A stretch of 64,000 bases of DNA from Lichenibacterium ramalinae (GTDB lineage Bacteria > Pseudomonadota > Alphaproteobacteria > Rhizobiales > Beijerinckiaceae), in NCBI RefSeq assembly GCF_004137085.1, contig NZ_QYBC01000007.1, positions 124,001-188,000 on the forward strand, read 5' to 3'. Shown here piece by piece: positions 51,686 through 60,055 of this stretch. Position numbers and translations under genes: made by a program. The notes under the pieces are model-generated. The model made no database searches and was not told the DNA's origin. It was given only the letters and a program-made list of their open reading frames with translations. Position 1 is the stretch's first letter; the number at the start of each line of letters is the position of its first letter.

Positions 51686-52606
51686 ATGAAAGCCACCCCG
51701 CATCAACTGCTCTGCTTCCAGGCCGTGGCCGAGACGGGCAGCTTCAGCGCAGCGGCCCGCCGCCTCGGCCTGTCGCAGCCGGCGCTGAGCCGCACGGTCC
51801 GCCTGCTGGAGGAGGCCCTGGGCGCCCGCCTGTTCGACCGCAACACCCGCAACGTGGCGCTGACCCCCGTCGGGGCGGAACTGAGGCCCATCGCCGAGCG
51901 GCTGGGCGCGGAGTTCGGCGGCGCCTACGGTGAGCTGGCGCGCTTCGTGGCGGGCGGCCGCGGCCGCGTCACGGTGGCGGCCCTGCCGTCGATCGCGGCC
52001 GTGCTGCTGCCCGCCGCCATCGCGGCCCTGGCGGCGGACCGGCCCGACGTGGAGGTGCTGATCGCCGACGCCCTGTCGGGCCCGGTGCTCGACGCCGTGC
52101 GGGACGGGCGCGCCGAGATCGGCCTCACCGTGCAGCCGCCGCCCTCCGCCCAGCTCGACTACCGGCCCCTGCTGTCCGACGCCTTCGGCCTGGTGTGCCG
52201 GGACGACGACCCCCTGGCGGCGCGGGACGGGCCCGCGTGGTCGGTCTTCGCCCAGAGGCCCTTCGTGGCCATGGCGCCGGCCAGCAGCGTGCGCCTGATG
52301 ACCGATGCGGTGTTCCTCCAGGCCGGGCTCGCCGTGACGCCGCTGTTCCAATGCGCCTTCCTGGGGACGGCCGGGCGCCTGGTGGCGGCGGGGCTCGGCA
52401 TCACGGCGCTGCCGCGCCTGACGCTGCCGCTGGCGGCGCCCCCGGGCCTCGCCTGGCGCCCGCTCGCGCGGCCGGCCACGCGGCGGCAGATGGGGATCGT
52501 GACGCGGGCCAACCGGTCCCTGTCGCCGGCGGCCGCCGTCCTGCTCGACCTCATCGTGGCCGAGGCGCGCCGCGCCGCGTCCCTGTCCGAAGCGGACGGG
52601 CCGTGA
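51686..52606 (+). CDS. LysR-family transcriptional regulator
   Basis: 306 residues. The N-terminal winged helix-turn-helix is HQLLCFQAVAETGSFSAAAR followed by RLGLSQPALSRTVRLLEEAL (about 5-45). The rest is a LysR substrate-binding domain (residues 90-300; RVTVAALPSIAAVLLPAAIA). It is divergent from the CitMHS-atuA operon, with 110 bp between starts and a T-N11-A dyad in that gap, so it probably activates that operon in response to its substrate and represses itself. Confidence 0.93.
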   Translation: MKATPHQLLCFQAVAETGSFSAAARRLGLSQPALSRTVRLLEEALGARLFDRNTRNVALTPVGAELRPIAERLGAEFGGAYGELARFVAGGRGRVTVAALPSIAAVLLPAAIAALAADRPDVEVLIADALSGPVLDAVRDGRAEIGLTVQPPPSAQLDYRPLLSDAFGLVCRDDDPLAARDGPAWSVFAQRPFVAMAPASSVRLMTDAVFLQAGLAVTPLFQCAFLGTAGRLVAAGLGITALPRLTLPLAAPPGLAWRPLARPATRRQMGIVTRANRSLSPAAAVLLDLIVAEARRAASLSEADGP

Positions 52607-53193
52607 CGCCGCGCCGGGCTGCCGATGCTCCAGTGATGATTTGCGCGACGGCGCCCCGCATGGCTCTATTGTGCGCTGCACCCTGCAAGAGAGTATAAGT
52701 CGAGCGCTTCCGAGCCGCTAGTTTCCGGTCCACTGGCGTGTATGGTTTCGAGGTGCCCCGCGCACCCTCGGCCGAGGACGGCCGGCGGGACGGATCGGGG
52801 CGCGGAAGAGATCGAAGACGATCCTGGCACGGGGAGGGACGATGTCGTCGACACCGATCGACGCCGGGCGTGGGCGCCCTGCTAGGCGCCATCGCGCCGC
52901 TGCGCGCCATCGCCCTGCTGCGCGCCATCGCGCCGCTGCGCGCCAACACCTTGCTGCGCGCCATCCGACCGAAGCCGCCGTTCTCGCGCCGCGGTGACGC
53001 CGGCCCACGGGGCCGCGACCCCGACGGGCTTCCTCGACGAGGCCGGCTCCGCGGCATGTCTGCCCGGCCGATCGTCCCGGCGCCGCACCGGTTCGGTGCG
53101 GGCCCTCGGCCGACGGCGCCCGCGGCGTCGGCATCTGCGTATCGGCACCACACACCGACAATCACAACACGAGACCCCGGGGGGAGACCAACC
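52607..53193. other. 587-bp non-coding region upstream of the first sugar ABC operon
   Basis: No gene is supported. At 52669-52699 TTGTGC and an AGTATA/TATAAG box are spaced like a sigma-70 promoter, which would give the operon a ~490-base leader or start a small RNA. Five 18-bp tandem repeats fill 52881-52970. The remaining sequence shows no family-like frame on either strand. Confidence 0.5.
52881..52970. repeat. Five tandem 18-bp repeats
   Basis: The unit is GCTGCGCGCCATCGCGCC, present five times with one to a few changes per copy and no spacer. It lies about 220 bp before the sugar-binding protein gene. No protein-coding explanation is convincing, although one plus frame reads as a six-residue repeat. 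Confidence 0.85.
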
Positions 53194-54108
53194 ATGTCGA
53201 CACAGTTCAAGACCGTGATGCTGGCGTCCGTCGCGCTGCTGGCCGGCGGCATCGCCGCGCAGGCGGCCGAGCCGATCAAGATCGGCATGACGTTCCAGGA
53301 GCTCAACAACCCTTACTTCGTCACCATGCAGCAGGCGCTGAACGACGCCGCCAAGTCCATCGGCGCCACCGTGGTGATCACCGACGCCCACCACGACGTG
53401 TCGAAGCAGATCAGCGACGTCGAGGACATGGTGCAGCAGAAGATCAACATCCTGCTGGTCAACCCGACCGACACGACGGGCATCGAATCCGCCGTCAACA
53501 CGGCCCACAAGGCCGGCGTCGTGGTGGTGGCGGTCGACGCCAACGCCAAGGGGCCGGTCGACAGCTTCGTGGGGTCGAAGAACTACGACGCCGGCCTGAT
53601 GGCCTGCGAGGCGCTCGGCAAGGCGCTGGGCGGCTCGGGCGAGGTCGCGATCCTGGACGGGATCCCGGTCGTGCCGATCCTGGAGCGGGTCCGGGGCTGC
53701 AAGGACGCGCTCGCCAAGATGCCGGGCCTGAAGCTCGTCGACACGCAGAACGGCAAGCAGGAGCGGGCCGCCGCCCTCTCGGTGACGGAGAACATGATCG
53801 AGTCCCACCCGAACCTGAAGGGCATCTTCAGCGTCAACGACGGCGGCGCCATGGGCGCCCTGTCGGCCATCGACGCGAGCGGCAAGGACATCAAGCTGAC
53901 CTCGGTGGACGGGGCGCCCGAAGCCATCGACGCGATCAAGAAGCCCGGCTCCAAGTTCATCGAGACCACCGCCCAGTATCCGCGCGACCAGATCCGGCTG
54001 GCGATCGGCATCGCCCTCGCCAAGCTGTGGGGTGCGCATGTCCCGGCCGCCATCCCGGTCGACGTCACCCCGATCGACGAGAAGGCGGCCCAAACCTTCA
54101 CCTGGTGA
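53194..54108 (+). CDS. Sugar ABC transporter substrate-binding protein (RbsB type)
   Basis: 304 residues. The signal peptide is about 1-24 ([18 protein letters not shown]). The mature sequence starts [16 protein letters not shown], a standard opening of ribose/galactose-type periplasmic binding proteins, with [20 protein letters not shown] and [19 protein letters not shown] later. It captures a sugar or polyol in the periplasm. An intercistronic hairpin follows its stop. With the next genes it forms an SBP-ATPase-permease-dehydrogenase operon, in which the dehydrogenase suggests a four-carbon polyol such as erythritol or threitol as ligand (inference). Confidence 0.92.
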   Translation: MSTQFKTVMLASVALLAGGIAAQAAEPIKIGMTFQELNNPYFVTMQQALNDAAKSIGATVVITDAHHDVSKQISDVEDMVQQKINILLVNPTDTTGIESAVNTAHKAGVVVVAVDANAKGPVDSFVGSKNYDAGLMACEALGKALGGSGEVAILDGIPVVPILERVRGCKDALAKMPGLKLVDTQNGKQERAAALSVTENMIESHPNLKGIFSVNDGGAMGALSAIDASGKDIKLTSVDGAPEAIDAIKKPGSKFIETTAQYPRDQIRLAIGIALAKLWGAHVPAAIPVDVTPIDEKAAQTFTW

Positions 54109-54141
54109 CGGGACGGGCGCGGGCAGCCCCGCGCCCGACGA

Positions 54142-54169
54142 GGCCGCCCCGCGCCCGCGCGGGGCGGCC
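54142..54169 (+). promoter_or_regulatory. Intercistronic RNA hairpin between the binding-protein and ATPase genes
   Basis: Perfect 12-bp arms (GGCCGCCCCGCG and CGCGGGGCGGCC) close a 4-base loop, 33 bp after the binding-protein stop and 27 bp before the next start. Such hairpins commonly protect the binding-protein mRNA so that it is made in excess of the membrane parts. Confidence 0.65.
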
Positions 54170-54196
54170 CAAGCGCGGAGGCCCGGGGGAGGCGAC

Positions 54197-55708
54197 ATGG
54201 GCGAAGTTCTCGCACTCAAGAACATCTCGAAGGCCTTCGTCGGCGTGCAGGCGCTGTCCGACATCGACTTCAGCCTGCTGGGCGGCGAAGTGCACGCCCT
54301 CCTCGGCGAGAACGGGGCGGGCAAGTCGACCCTGATGAAGATCCTCGCCGGCATCACCCGGCCGGATGGCGGCGAGATCGTCATCGACGGGGTGCCGCGC
54401 CGCTTCCAGAGCGCCGAGGAGGCCGCGAAGGCCGGCGTCGGGATCGTGTTCCAGGAATTCAGCCTCATCCCCGACCTCGACGCCGTCGACAACATCTTCC
54501 TCGGCCGGGAAAAGCGGGGCCGGTTCGGGCTGCTGGACCGGACGAGCATGCGGCGGGCGGCGGCGGGGATCATCGCGCGGCTGAACGTCGAGCTCGACCT
54601 GTCGGTGCCGATCGGCCGCCTCAGCGTCGCCCAGCAGCAGTTCGTCGAGATCGCCAAGGCCCTGTCGCAGGACGCCAGGATCCTCATCCTCGACGAGCCC
54701 ACCGCGACGCTGACCCACACCGAGGCCGAACACCTGTTCCGCGTCATGCGGGACCTCAGGCGGCAGGGCGTCGGGATGATCTTCATCTCGCACCACCTCG
54801 AGGAGATCTTCGAGATCTGCGACCGGATCACGGTGCTGCGCGACGGCCGCTACATCGGCACCGTGCCGGTCGCCGGCACCACGACCGATGCCCTGATCCA
54901 GATGATGGTGGGCCGCCGCATCGAGAACAGCTATCCGCCCAAGCCCGCCGGGTCGGGGCCGGGCCGGGTCGTGCTCCGGGTGTCGGACCTGCAGCTCGAG
55001 AAGGACGGGCCCGTCAACGCCTTCGAACTGCGCGAAGGTGAGATCCTGGGGTTCTCGGGCCTCGTCGGCTCCGGCCGCACCGAGACGGCGCTCGGCGTCA
55101 TCGGCGCCCTGCCGTGCCAGCGCAAGCGCATCGAGATCGACGGCCGCGCCACGACCGTCACGGATCCCGCCGACGCGCTGCGCCAGGGCATCGGCATCCT
55201 GCCCGAGAGCCGCAAGGCGGACGGGCTCATCATCCCCTTCGCCATCCGGGACAACATTTCGATCAACAACCTCGGCAAGTACCGCGCCCGGCTGGGGCTG
55301 ATCGACGGCGGCAAGGAGGTGGCGTCGACCGCGGAGGTGATCCGCCGGGTCGGCGTCAAGGCGCCCAGCATGGAGACGCGGGTCGAAACGCTGTCGGGCG
55401 GCAACCAGCAGAAGGTGGTGATCGCGCGCTGGCTCAACCACCACACCAGGATCCTCATCTTCGACGAGCCGACGCGCGGCATCGACGTCGGGGCCAAGGC
55501 CGACATCTACGTGCTGATGCGGGCGCTGACGGCGCGCGGCTACGCCATCGTGATGATCTCGTCCGAACTGCCCGAGATCGTCGGCATGTGCGACCGGGTC
55601 GCGGTGTTCAGGAGCGGCAAGCTCGTCAACACCCTCGAGCGCGACGCCATCGATCCCGAGACGATCATGAAATGGGCCACGCAGGAGAGAACCGATGAGC
55701 TCGTCTGA
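54197..55708 (+). CDS. Sugar ABC transporter ATP-binding protein, tandem domains (RbsA type)
   Basis: 503 residues, two nucleotide-binding domains. The first has Walker [10 protein letters not shown], signature [15 protein letters not shown] and Walker [12 protein letters not shown]. The second has the degenerate Walker A usual for this family (GLVGSGRTE), signature [15 protein letters not shown] and a normal Walker [14 protein letters not shown]. It powers sugar import. The ATG at 54197 has GGAGG upstream. Its end overlaps the permease start by 14 bp. Confidence 0.95.
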   Translation: MGEVLALKNISKAFVGVQALSDIDFSLLGGEVHALLGENGAGKSTLMKILAGITRPDGGEIVIDGVPRRFQSAEEAAKAGVGIVFQEFSLIPDLDAVDNIFLGREKRGRFGLLDRTSMRRAAAGIIARLNVELDLSVPIGRLSVAQQQFVEIAKALSQDARILILDEPTATLTHTEAEHLFRVMRDLRRQGVGMIFISHHLEEIFEICDRITVLRDGRYIGTVPVAGTTTDALIQMMVGRRIENSYPPKPAGSGPGRVVLRVSDLQLEKDGPVNAFELREGEILGFSGLVGSGRTETALGVIGALPCQRKRIEIDGRATTVTDPADALRQGIGILPESRKADGLIIPFAIRDNISINNLGKYRARLGLIDGGKEVASTAEVIRRVGVKAPSMETRVETLSGGNQQKVVIARWLNHHTRILIFDEPTRGIDVGAKADIYVLMRALTARGYAIVMISSELPEIVGMCDRVAVFRSGKLVNTLERDAIDPETIMKWATQERTDELV

Positions 55709-56678
55709 ACCCGCCGCCAAGGGCGACATCCGGGCGCCGGTGCGCGGGACGAGCCTCGCGGCCCTGCGGCGCTCGACGCTGTTCTACCCGCTGATCGGGC
55801 TCGCCGTCGTGTGCCTCATCATGGTCTTCGCCTCCGACAGCTTCCTGTCGGTCAACAACCTCAGCAACGTCGGGCGGCAGGTCTCCATCAACGCGCTGAT
55901 CGCCGTCGGCATGACCTTCGTCATCCTGACCGGGGGCATCGACCTGTCGGTGGGCTCCGTCATGGCCCTGTCGGGCACGCTGGCGGCGGGCCTGATGATC
56001 GGCGGCGTCAACGCCGTGCTGGCGCTGGTGGCCTGCCTCGCCGTGGGCGTGGCCTTCGGCGTGTTCAACGGCGCGCTCGTGGCCTACGGGCGGATGCCGC
56101 CCATCATCGTCACCCTCGCCACGATGGGGATCGCCCGCGGGCTCGCCCTCATCTACACCCACGGCTACCCGATCGACGGGCTGCCGGGGTGGATCGCCTT
56201 CTTCGGCAGCGGCAACGTCCTCGGGCTGCAGATGCCCATCGTCATCACGATCGTGGTCTATGCCGTCGCCTGGCTGGTGCTGGAGCGCATGCCGGTCGGC
56301 CGCTACGTCTACGCGATCGGCGGCAACGAGGCGGCCACGCGCCTGTCCGGCGTCCGGGTCGGGCGGTTCAAGATGGTCGTCTACGCGGTCAGCGGCCTCA
56401 CCTCCGCCATCGCCGGCATCGTCATCACGGCACGGCTGATGAGCGGCCAGCCCAACGCCGGGGTCGGCTTCGAGCTCGACGCCATCGCCGCCGTGGTGCT
56501 GGGCGGGACGGCCATCAGCGGCGGGCGCGGCTCCATCATCGGCACGCTGCTGGGCGCGCTCCTGCTCGGCGTGCTCAACAACGGCCTGAACATGGTCCAT
56601 GTCGACCCCTACGTCCAGAACGTCATCAAGGGCGGCATCATCCTCCTGGCCATCTATATCGGGCGCGACCAGCGCTGA
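55695..56678 (+). CDS. Sugar ABC transporter permease (RbsC type)
   Basis: 327 residues, about ten membrane helices. Landmarks of the RbsC/BPD_transp_2 family are [60 protein letters not shown] and [20 protein letters not shown]. It forms the membrane channel, presumably as a homodimer, since it is the only permease of its operon. Its start lies inside the ATPase gene, indicating coupled translation. Confidence 0.95.
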   Translation: MSSSEPAAKGDIRAPVRGTSLAALRRSTLFYPLIGLAVVCLIMVFASDSFLSVNNLSNVGRQVSINALIAVGMTFVILTGGIDLSVGSVMALSGTLAAGLMIGGVNAVLALVACLAVGVAFGVFNGALVAYGRMPPIIVTLATMGIARGLALIYTHGYPIDGLPGWIAFFGSGNVLGLQMPIVITIVVYAVAWLVLERMPVGRYVYAIGGNEAATRLSGVRVGRFKMVVYAVSGLTSAIAGIVITARLMSGQPNAGVGFELDAIAAVVLGGTAISGGRGSIIGTLLGALLLGVLNNGLNMVHVDPYVQNVIKGGIILLAIYIGRDQR

Positions 56679-56710
56679 GACTGGCGCGACTGCGTGAAAG
56701 GACGACAACC

Positions 56711-57811
56711 ATGAGCACCATGACCGGAAGCAACCGCCTGATGACGGCGATCGTCTGTCACGGCCCCGAGGACTACCGCGTCGAACAGGTCGAGCGGCCG
56801 AGCGCCGGGCCGGGCGAACTGGTCATCAAGGTCCAGGCCTGCGGCATCTGCGCCAGCGACTGCAAGTGCTGGTCGGGCGCCAAGATGTTCTGGGGCGGCG
56901 AGGGCAAGCCCTCCTGGGTCAAGCCGCCCGTCATCCCGGGTCACGAGTTCTTCGGCGTCGTCGACGAGGTCGGCGAGGGCGCCGCCGGCCACGCCGGCAA
57001 GTTCAAGATCGGCGACCGGGTCATCGCCGAGCAGATCGTGCCGTGCTGGGACTGCCGCTACTGCAGAAGCGGCAAATACTGGATGTGCGAGGTGCACGAC
57101 ATCTACGGCTTCCAGCGGCAGGTCGCCGACGGCGGCATGTCCGACTACATGCGCCTGTCGACCCGCGCGCTGGTGCACCGCATCCCCGACGAGATCCCGC
57201 TCGAGGACGCCGCCATCATCGAGCCGCTCGCCTGCGCGATCCACACCGTCAACCGCGGCGACGTGCAGCTCGACGACGTGGTGGTGATCGCGGGCGCGGG
57301 GCCGCTCGGGCTCATGATGACGCAGGTGGCGCGCCTCAAGACGCCGAAGAAGCTGGTCGTCGTCGACCCGATCGAGGAGCGTCTCGCCCTCGCGCGGCGG
57401 TTCGGGGCCGACGTCACGATCAATCCGACGACGCAGGACGCGCCGGCCGTCGTCCGCGCCCTGACGGAGGGCTACGGCTGCGACGTCTACATCGAGACCA
57501 CGGGCGCGCCGGTGGGCGTCGTGCAGGGCCTCGACATGATCCGCAAGCTCGGCCGGTTCGTCGAGTTCTCGGTGTTCGGCAAGGAGACGTCGGTGGACTG
57601 GTCGATCATCGGCGACCGCAAGGAGCTCGACGTCCGCGGCTCCCACCTCGGCCCCTACTGCTACCCGATCGCCATCGACCTGCTGCAGCGCAAGCTCGTG
57701 ACCTCCGCCGGCATCGTCACCCACAGCTTCGCCCTGCCGGACTGGGACCGGGCCATCGGCATCGCGAACTCGCCCGAATCGATCAAAGTGCTGCTGCAGC
57801 CCGCCGCCTGA
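56711..57811 (+). CDS. eltD: Zinc-dependent erythritol/L-threitol-type dehydrogenase
   Basis: 366 residues, medium-chain dehydrogenase/reductase. Catalytic zinc ligands are in CGICASDCKCWSG and PGHEFFG, with a Glu in IEPLACAIH. Two further motifs, CWDCRYCRSGKYWMC, supply the four structural-zinc cysteines. The NAD-binding motif is VVIAGAGPLGLMMTQVA. The long block HDIYGFQ...GCDVYIETTG...FVEFSVFGKETSVDWSIIGD, and RGSHLGPYCYPIAIDL, closely resemble the erythritol/L-threitol dehydrogenase group studied in mycobacteria. It would oxidise the imported polyol to a ketose. It follows the permease by 32 bp. Substrate specificity is inferred. Confidence 0.85.
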   Translation: MSTMTGSNRLMTAIVCHGPEDYRVEQVERPSAGPGELVIKVQACGICASDCKCWSGAKMFWGGEGKPSWVKPPVIPGHEFFGVVDEVGEGAAGHAGKFKIGDRVIAEQIVPCWDCRYCRSGKYWMCEVHDIYGFQRQVADGGMSDYMRLSTRALVHRIPDEIPLEDAAIIEPLACAIHTVNRGDVQLDDVVVIAGAGPLGLMMTQVARLKTPKKLVVVDPIEERLALARRFGADVTINPTTQDAPAVVRALTEGYGCDVYIETTGAPVGVVQGLDMIRKLGRFVEFSVFGKETSVDWSIIGDRKELDVRGSHLGPYCYPIAIDLLQRKLVTSAGIVTHSFALPDWDRAIGIANSPESIKVLLQPAA

Positions 57812-57833
57812 CGGGTCACGCAGGAGCTTATCG

Positions 57834-57932
57834 GCTGGAGCGCTTTCGCCCTCGGCGACTTCGCTCCAGCTCTCGCATCGAGAACGATGCCATCGACTTG
57901 GGACCGACGAGGCGCCCCCAAGGCAGTCGATG
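57834..57932. terminator. Two stem-loops between convergent genes (bidirectional terminator)
   Basis: The first has 9-bp arms GCTGGAGCG (57834) and CGCTCCAGC (57862) with an inner TCGCC/GGCGA stem. The second pairs CATCGACT (57891) with AGTCGATG (57925) and TTGGG with CCCAA. They fill the gap between eltD and the GntR gene. Confidence 0.55.
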
Positions 57933-57937
57933 CTGCT

Positions 57938-58663
57938 CTACGGCAGGCGCTTCGAGCGCCGGGACGTGGCGGCGATGGGATCGGGCCGGGTGAGGACGAG
58001 GCCGAGCGCTTCCGCGGCCCCGTCGATGTCGGCCACGAGCGCCGCCCGGACGGCCGCGCCGTCGCGGCGGGCAAGGGCGGAGCGCATCGCCTTGTGTTCG
58101 AGGTTGGCCGAACTCCAGTTCTCCGTCGCATTGAGGATGTTGAAGTAGGGCCCGATCTGCAGCCAGAGCGATTCGATGATGGCGAGCAACGTTTCGCTTC
58201 CGGCGGCCCGGTAGATCGTGAAGTGGAAGTCGCGATTGGCCGGAACGTAGCGGGCCCGGTCGCGCTCGGCCTTGGCGCCGTCCATCTCGGCGATCAGGGC
58301 GTCGAGATGACCGAGCGCCTCATCGGGCAGGCTCGACGCGGCCCAGGCCGCCGCCATCCCTTCCACCTCGGCCCGGACCCGCCGTAGGTCTTCGAGCCGA
58401 TCTGGCGTCAGGTGGGGGATGCCGACCGAGCGCCCCGCCACTACCGTCAGGGCCTTCTCGGCGACGAGGCGATGCATGGCTTCGCGGACCGGCATGGCGC
58501 TGCAGCCGAAGGCTTCCGACAGGCTCTGGACCGTCACGGTCCGGCCCGGCTCGATGGCGCCGTTGAGGATCGACTCGCGCAGCTTGCCGTAGACGTGGTC
58601 CTGGATGGTCGCCCGGGACACGGGCGAGAAAGGCAGGCCCTGCTGCAGCCGTACCACCGTCAT
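57938..58663 (-). CDS. GntR-family (FCD subfamily) transcriptional regulator
   Basis: 241 residues. The N-terminal winged helix is QDHVYGKLRESILNGAIEPG through QSLSEAFGCSAMPVREAMHR. The C-terminal FCD domain (about 95-225) has metal-ligand positions in NRDFHFTIYRA (Asp/His) and LEHKAMRSALARRD. Such regulators usually repress a catabolic or transport operon until a carboxylate or sugar acid binds. It is divergent from the second sugar ABC operon; a perfect 10-bp palindrome in the shared gap is its probable operator. Confidence 0.93.
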   Translation of the reverse strand: MTVVRLQQGLPFSPVSRATIQDHVYGKLRESILNGAIEPGRTVTVQSLSEAFGCSAMPVREAMHRLVAEKALTVVAGRSVGIPHLTPDRLEDLRRVRAEVEGMAAAWAASSLPDEALGHLDALIAEMDGAKAERDRARYVPANRDFHFTIYRAAGSETLLAIIESLWLQIGPYFNILNATENWSSANLEHKAMRSALARRDGAAVRAALVADIDGAAEALGLVLTRPDPIAATSRRSKRLP

Positions 58664-58756
58664 GCGTGCCCCTCGCCGTCCAAACCCGATCCCGGTCCGT
58701 CTTACAGCCGAAGCCGAGCCCGTGAAATCGGTTGTGGGTGGCCTCGATCTATAATC

Positions 58757-58766
58757 TTTGATCAAA
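58757..58766. promoter_or_regulatory. Palindromic GntR-type operator
   Basis: TTTGATCAAA is a perfect 10-bp palindrome in an AT-rich patch (ATC on the left and AAT on the right extend the symmetry). It lies 94 bp from the GntR start and 79 bp from the binding-protein start, in the shared divergent promoter region. Confidence 0.6.
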
Positions 58767-58844
58767 AATCGAATGTCGACGCCGCGCAGCCTGCCGGGCG
58801 ATCGACACGGGTCCCGCAAAGACGGGGCGCACGGGAGGGACCAC

Positions 58845-59984
58845 ATGAAGACCAGCACGCTTGCAGGGGCGGCGCTCGCCAGCCTGCCATTCATCGCCGG
58901 TGCCGCCGGCCTCGGCCATGCACAGGAGCCGGCGAAGGACAAGGCGAAGGTCTTCCTGAGCATGAGCTACATCGGCAACGACTGGCAGGCCGAAGCCACC
59001 AACATGATCAAGGCGATGGCGGCGAGCCCCGATGTCGCCAGCCGCATCGACCTCGACGTTCAGGTCGCCGGCGCCAACGCCCAGAAGCAGATCCAGCAGA
59101 TCAACGCCATGGTGCAGGCCGGCGCCAAGGCCATTCTGGTCTACCCGATCTCGCCGACGGCCCTGAACCAGGTCGTCAAGAACGCCTGCAGCAAGGGTGT
59201 CATGGTCATCGCCTACGACGCGCAGATCACCGAACCCTGCGCCTACAATGTTTCCATGGACCAGGAGGAGGCCGGTCGCGTCACGGCCGAGTGGCTCGTG
59301 AAGGTGCTGGGCGGCAAGGGCAATATCGTGGCCGTCACGGGCGTGCCCGGCACCTCGGTCGACACGCTGCGCACCAAGGCCGCCAAGGAGGTCTTCGCCA
59401 AGAGCCCCGGCATCAAGATCGTGGCGGAGGCCCCCGGCATGTGGAGCCAGGCCGTCGCCCGCACCGAATTGTCGAAGATCCTGGCGACCCAGAGCTGGGA
59501 CAGGATCGACGGGCTCTGGATGCAGGTCGGCTGCTTCACCGCCGACCAGATGCAGCTCGAGTCGGGCATCGCCGAAGACAAGCTGAAGCCCTGCGCGGGC
59601 GAGGGCTCGAACGGCGGTCGCGTCCAGATGCTGCCGAAGGGTACACCCGTCGAGGGCGCGAACGGCGCCTACAAGCCGATGGCGGCGCCGCGCATCTCCT
59701 ACGCCTCGCCGCCCTATTCGGGCGCCTATGCGCTGCGGCTCGTGGTGGACAAGCTGTCGGGCAAGGACGTGCCGCTGAAGACCGTGCTGCCGCTACCCAT
59801 CGTGACCAACGACACCGTCAAGCTCTGCAAGACCGGGACCTGGCAGGAGATGTCGGAGGGCTGCAACGTGTTCCAGCCCGCGGTCGTGTCGAACCCCGGC
59901 TGGTTCGCGTCGATCTTCTCCGCCGGGACACCCGAGGTCGGCCTGAAGGCCGCCCTCTCGGCCGAGCCCGAAAAGCTCCGCTGA
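58845..59984 (+). CDS. Second sugar ABC transporter substrate-binding protein
   Basis: 379 residues. The signal peptide is about 1-24 (LAGAALASLPFIAGAAGLGHA). The mature part begins AKVFLSMSYIGNDWQAEATN, and contains QIQQINAMVQAGAKAILVYP, a YNVSMDQEEAGRV block and VAVTGVPGTSVDTLRTKAA, typical of the ribose/rhizopine-type type I binding-protein fold but longer than RbsB by about 70 residues, with extra Cys near the C-terminus (LCKTGTW, EGCNVFQP). Ligand unknown. GGAGG precedes the ATG. It is first in an operon with a tandem ATPase and a fused permease. Confidence 0.9.
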   Translation: MKTSTLAGAALASLPFIAGAAGLGHAQEPAKDKAKVFLSMSYIGNDWQAEATNMIKAMAASPDVASRIDLDVQVAGANAQKQIQQINAMVQAGAKAILVYPISPTALNQVVKNACSKGVMVIAYDAQITEPCAYNVSMDQEEAGRVTAEWLVKVLGGKGNIVAVTGVPGTSVDTLRTKAAKEVFAKSPGIKIVAEAPGMWSQAVARTELSKILATQSWDRIDGLWMQVGCFTADQMQLESGIAEDKLKPCAGEGSNGGRVQMLPKGTPVEGANGAYKPMAAPRISYASPPYSGAYALRLVVDKLSGKDVPLKTVLPLPIVTNDTVKLCKTGTWQEMSEGCNVFQPAVVSNPGWFASIFSAGTPEVGLKAALSAEPEKLR

Positions 59985-60055
59985 CGCCCGGCCCCGCCCG
60001 CGCGGGGTCGTGCCCGGCCCCCGCTCCCGCTTCCCGTTCCCGGGGAACCGCGCCC

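Noticed and set aside
52881-52970. CRISPR array
   Set aside because: The 18-bp units are contiguous with no unique spacers and no cas gene is present.
52738-53193. N-terminal extension of the sugar-binding protein gene
   Set aside because: The extension contains the tandem repeats and lacks a signal peptide; the ATG at 53194 gives a perfect one.
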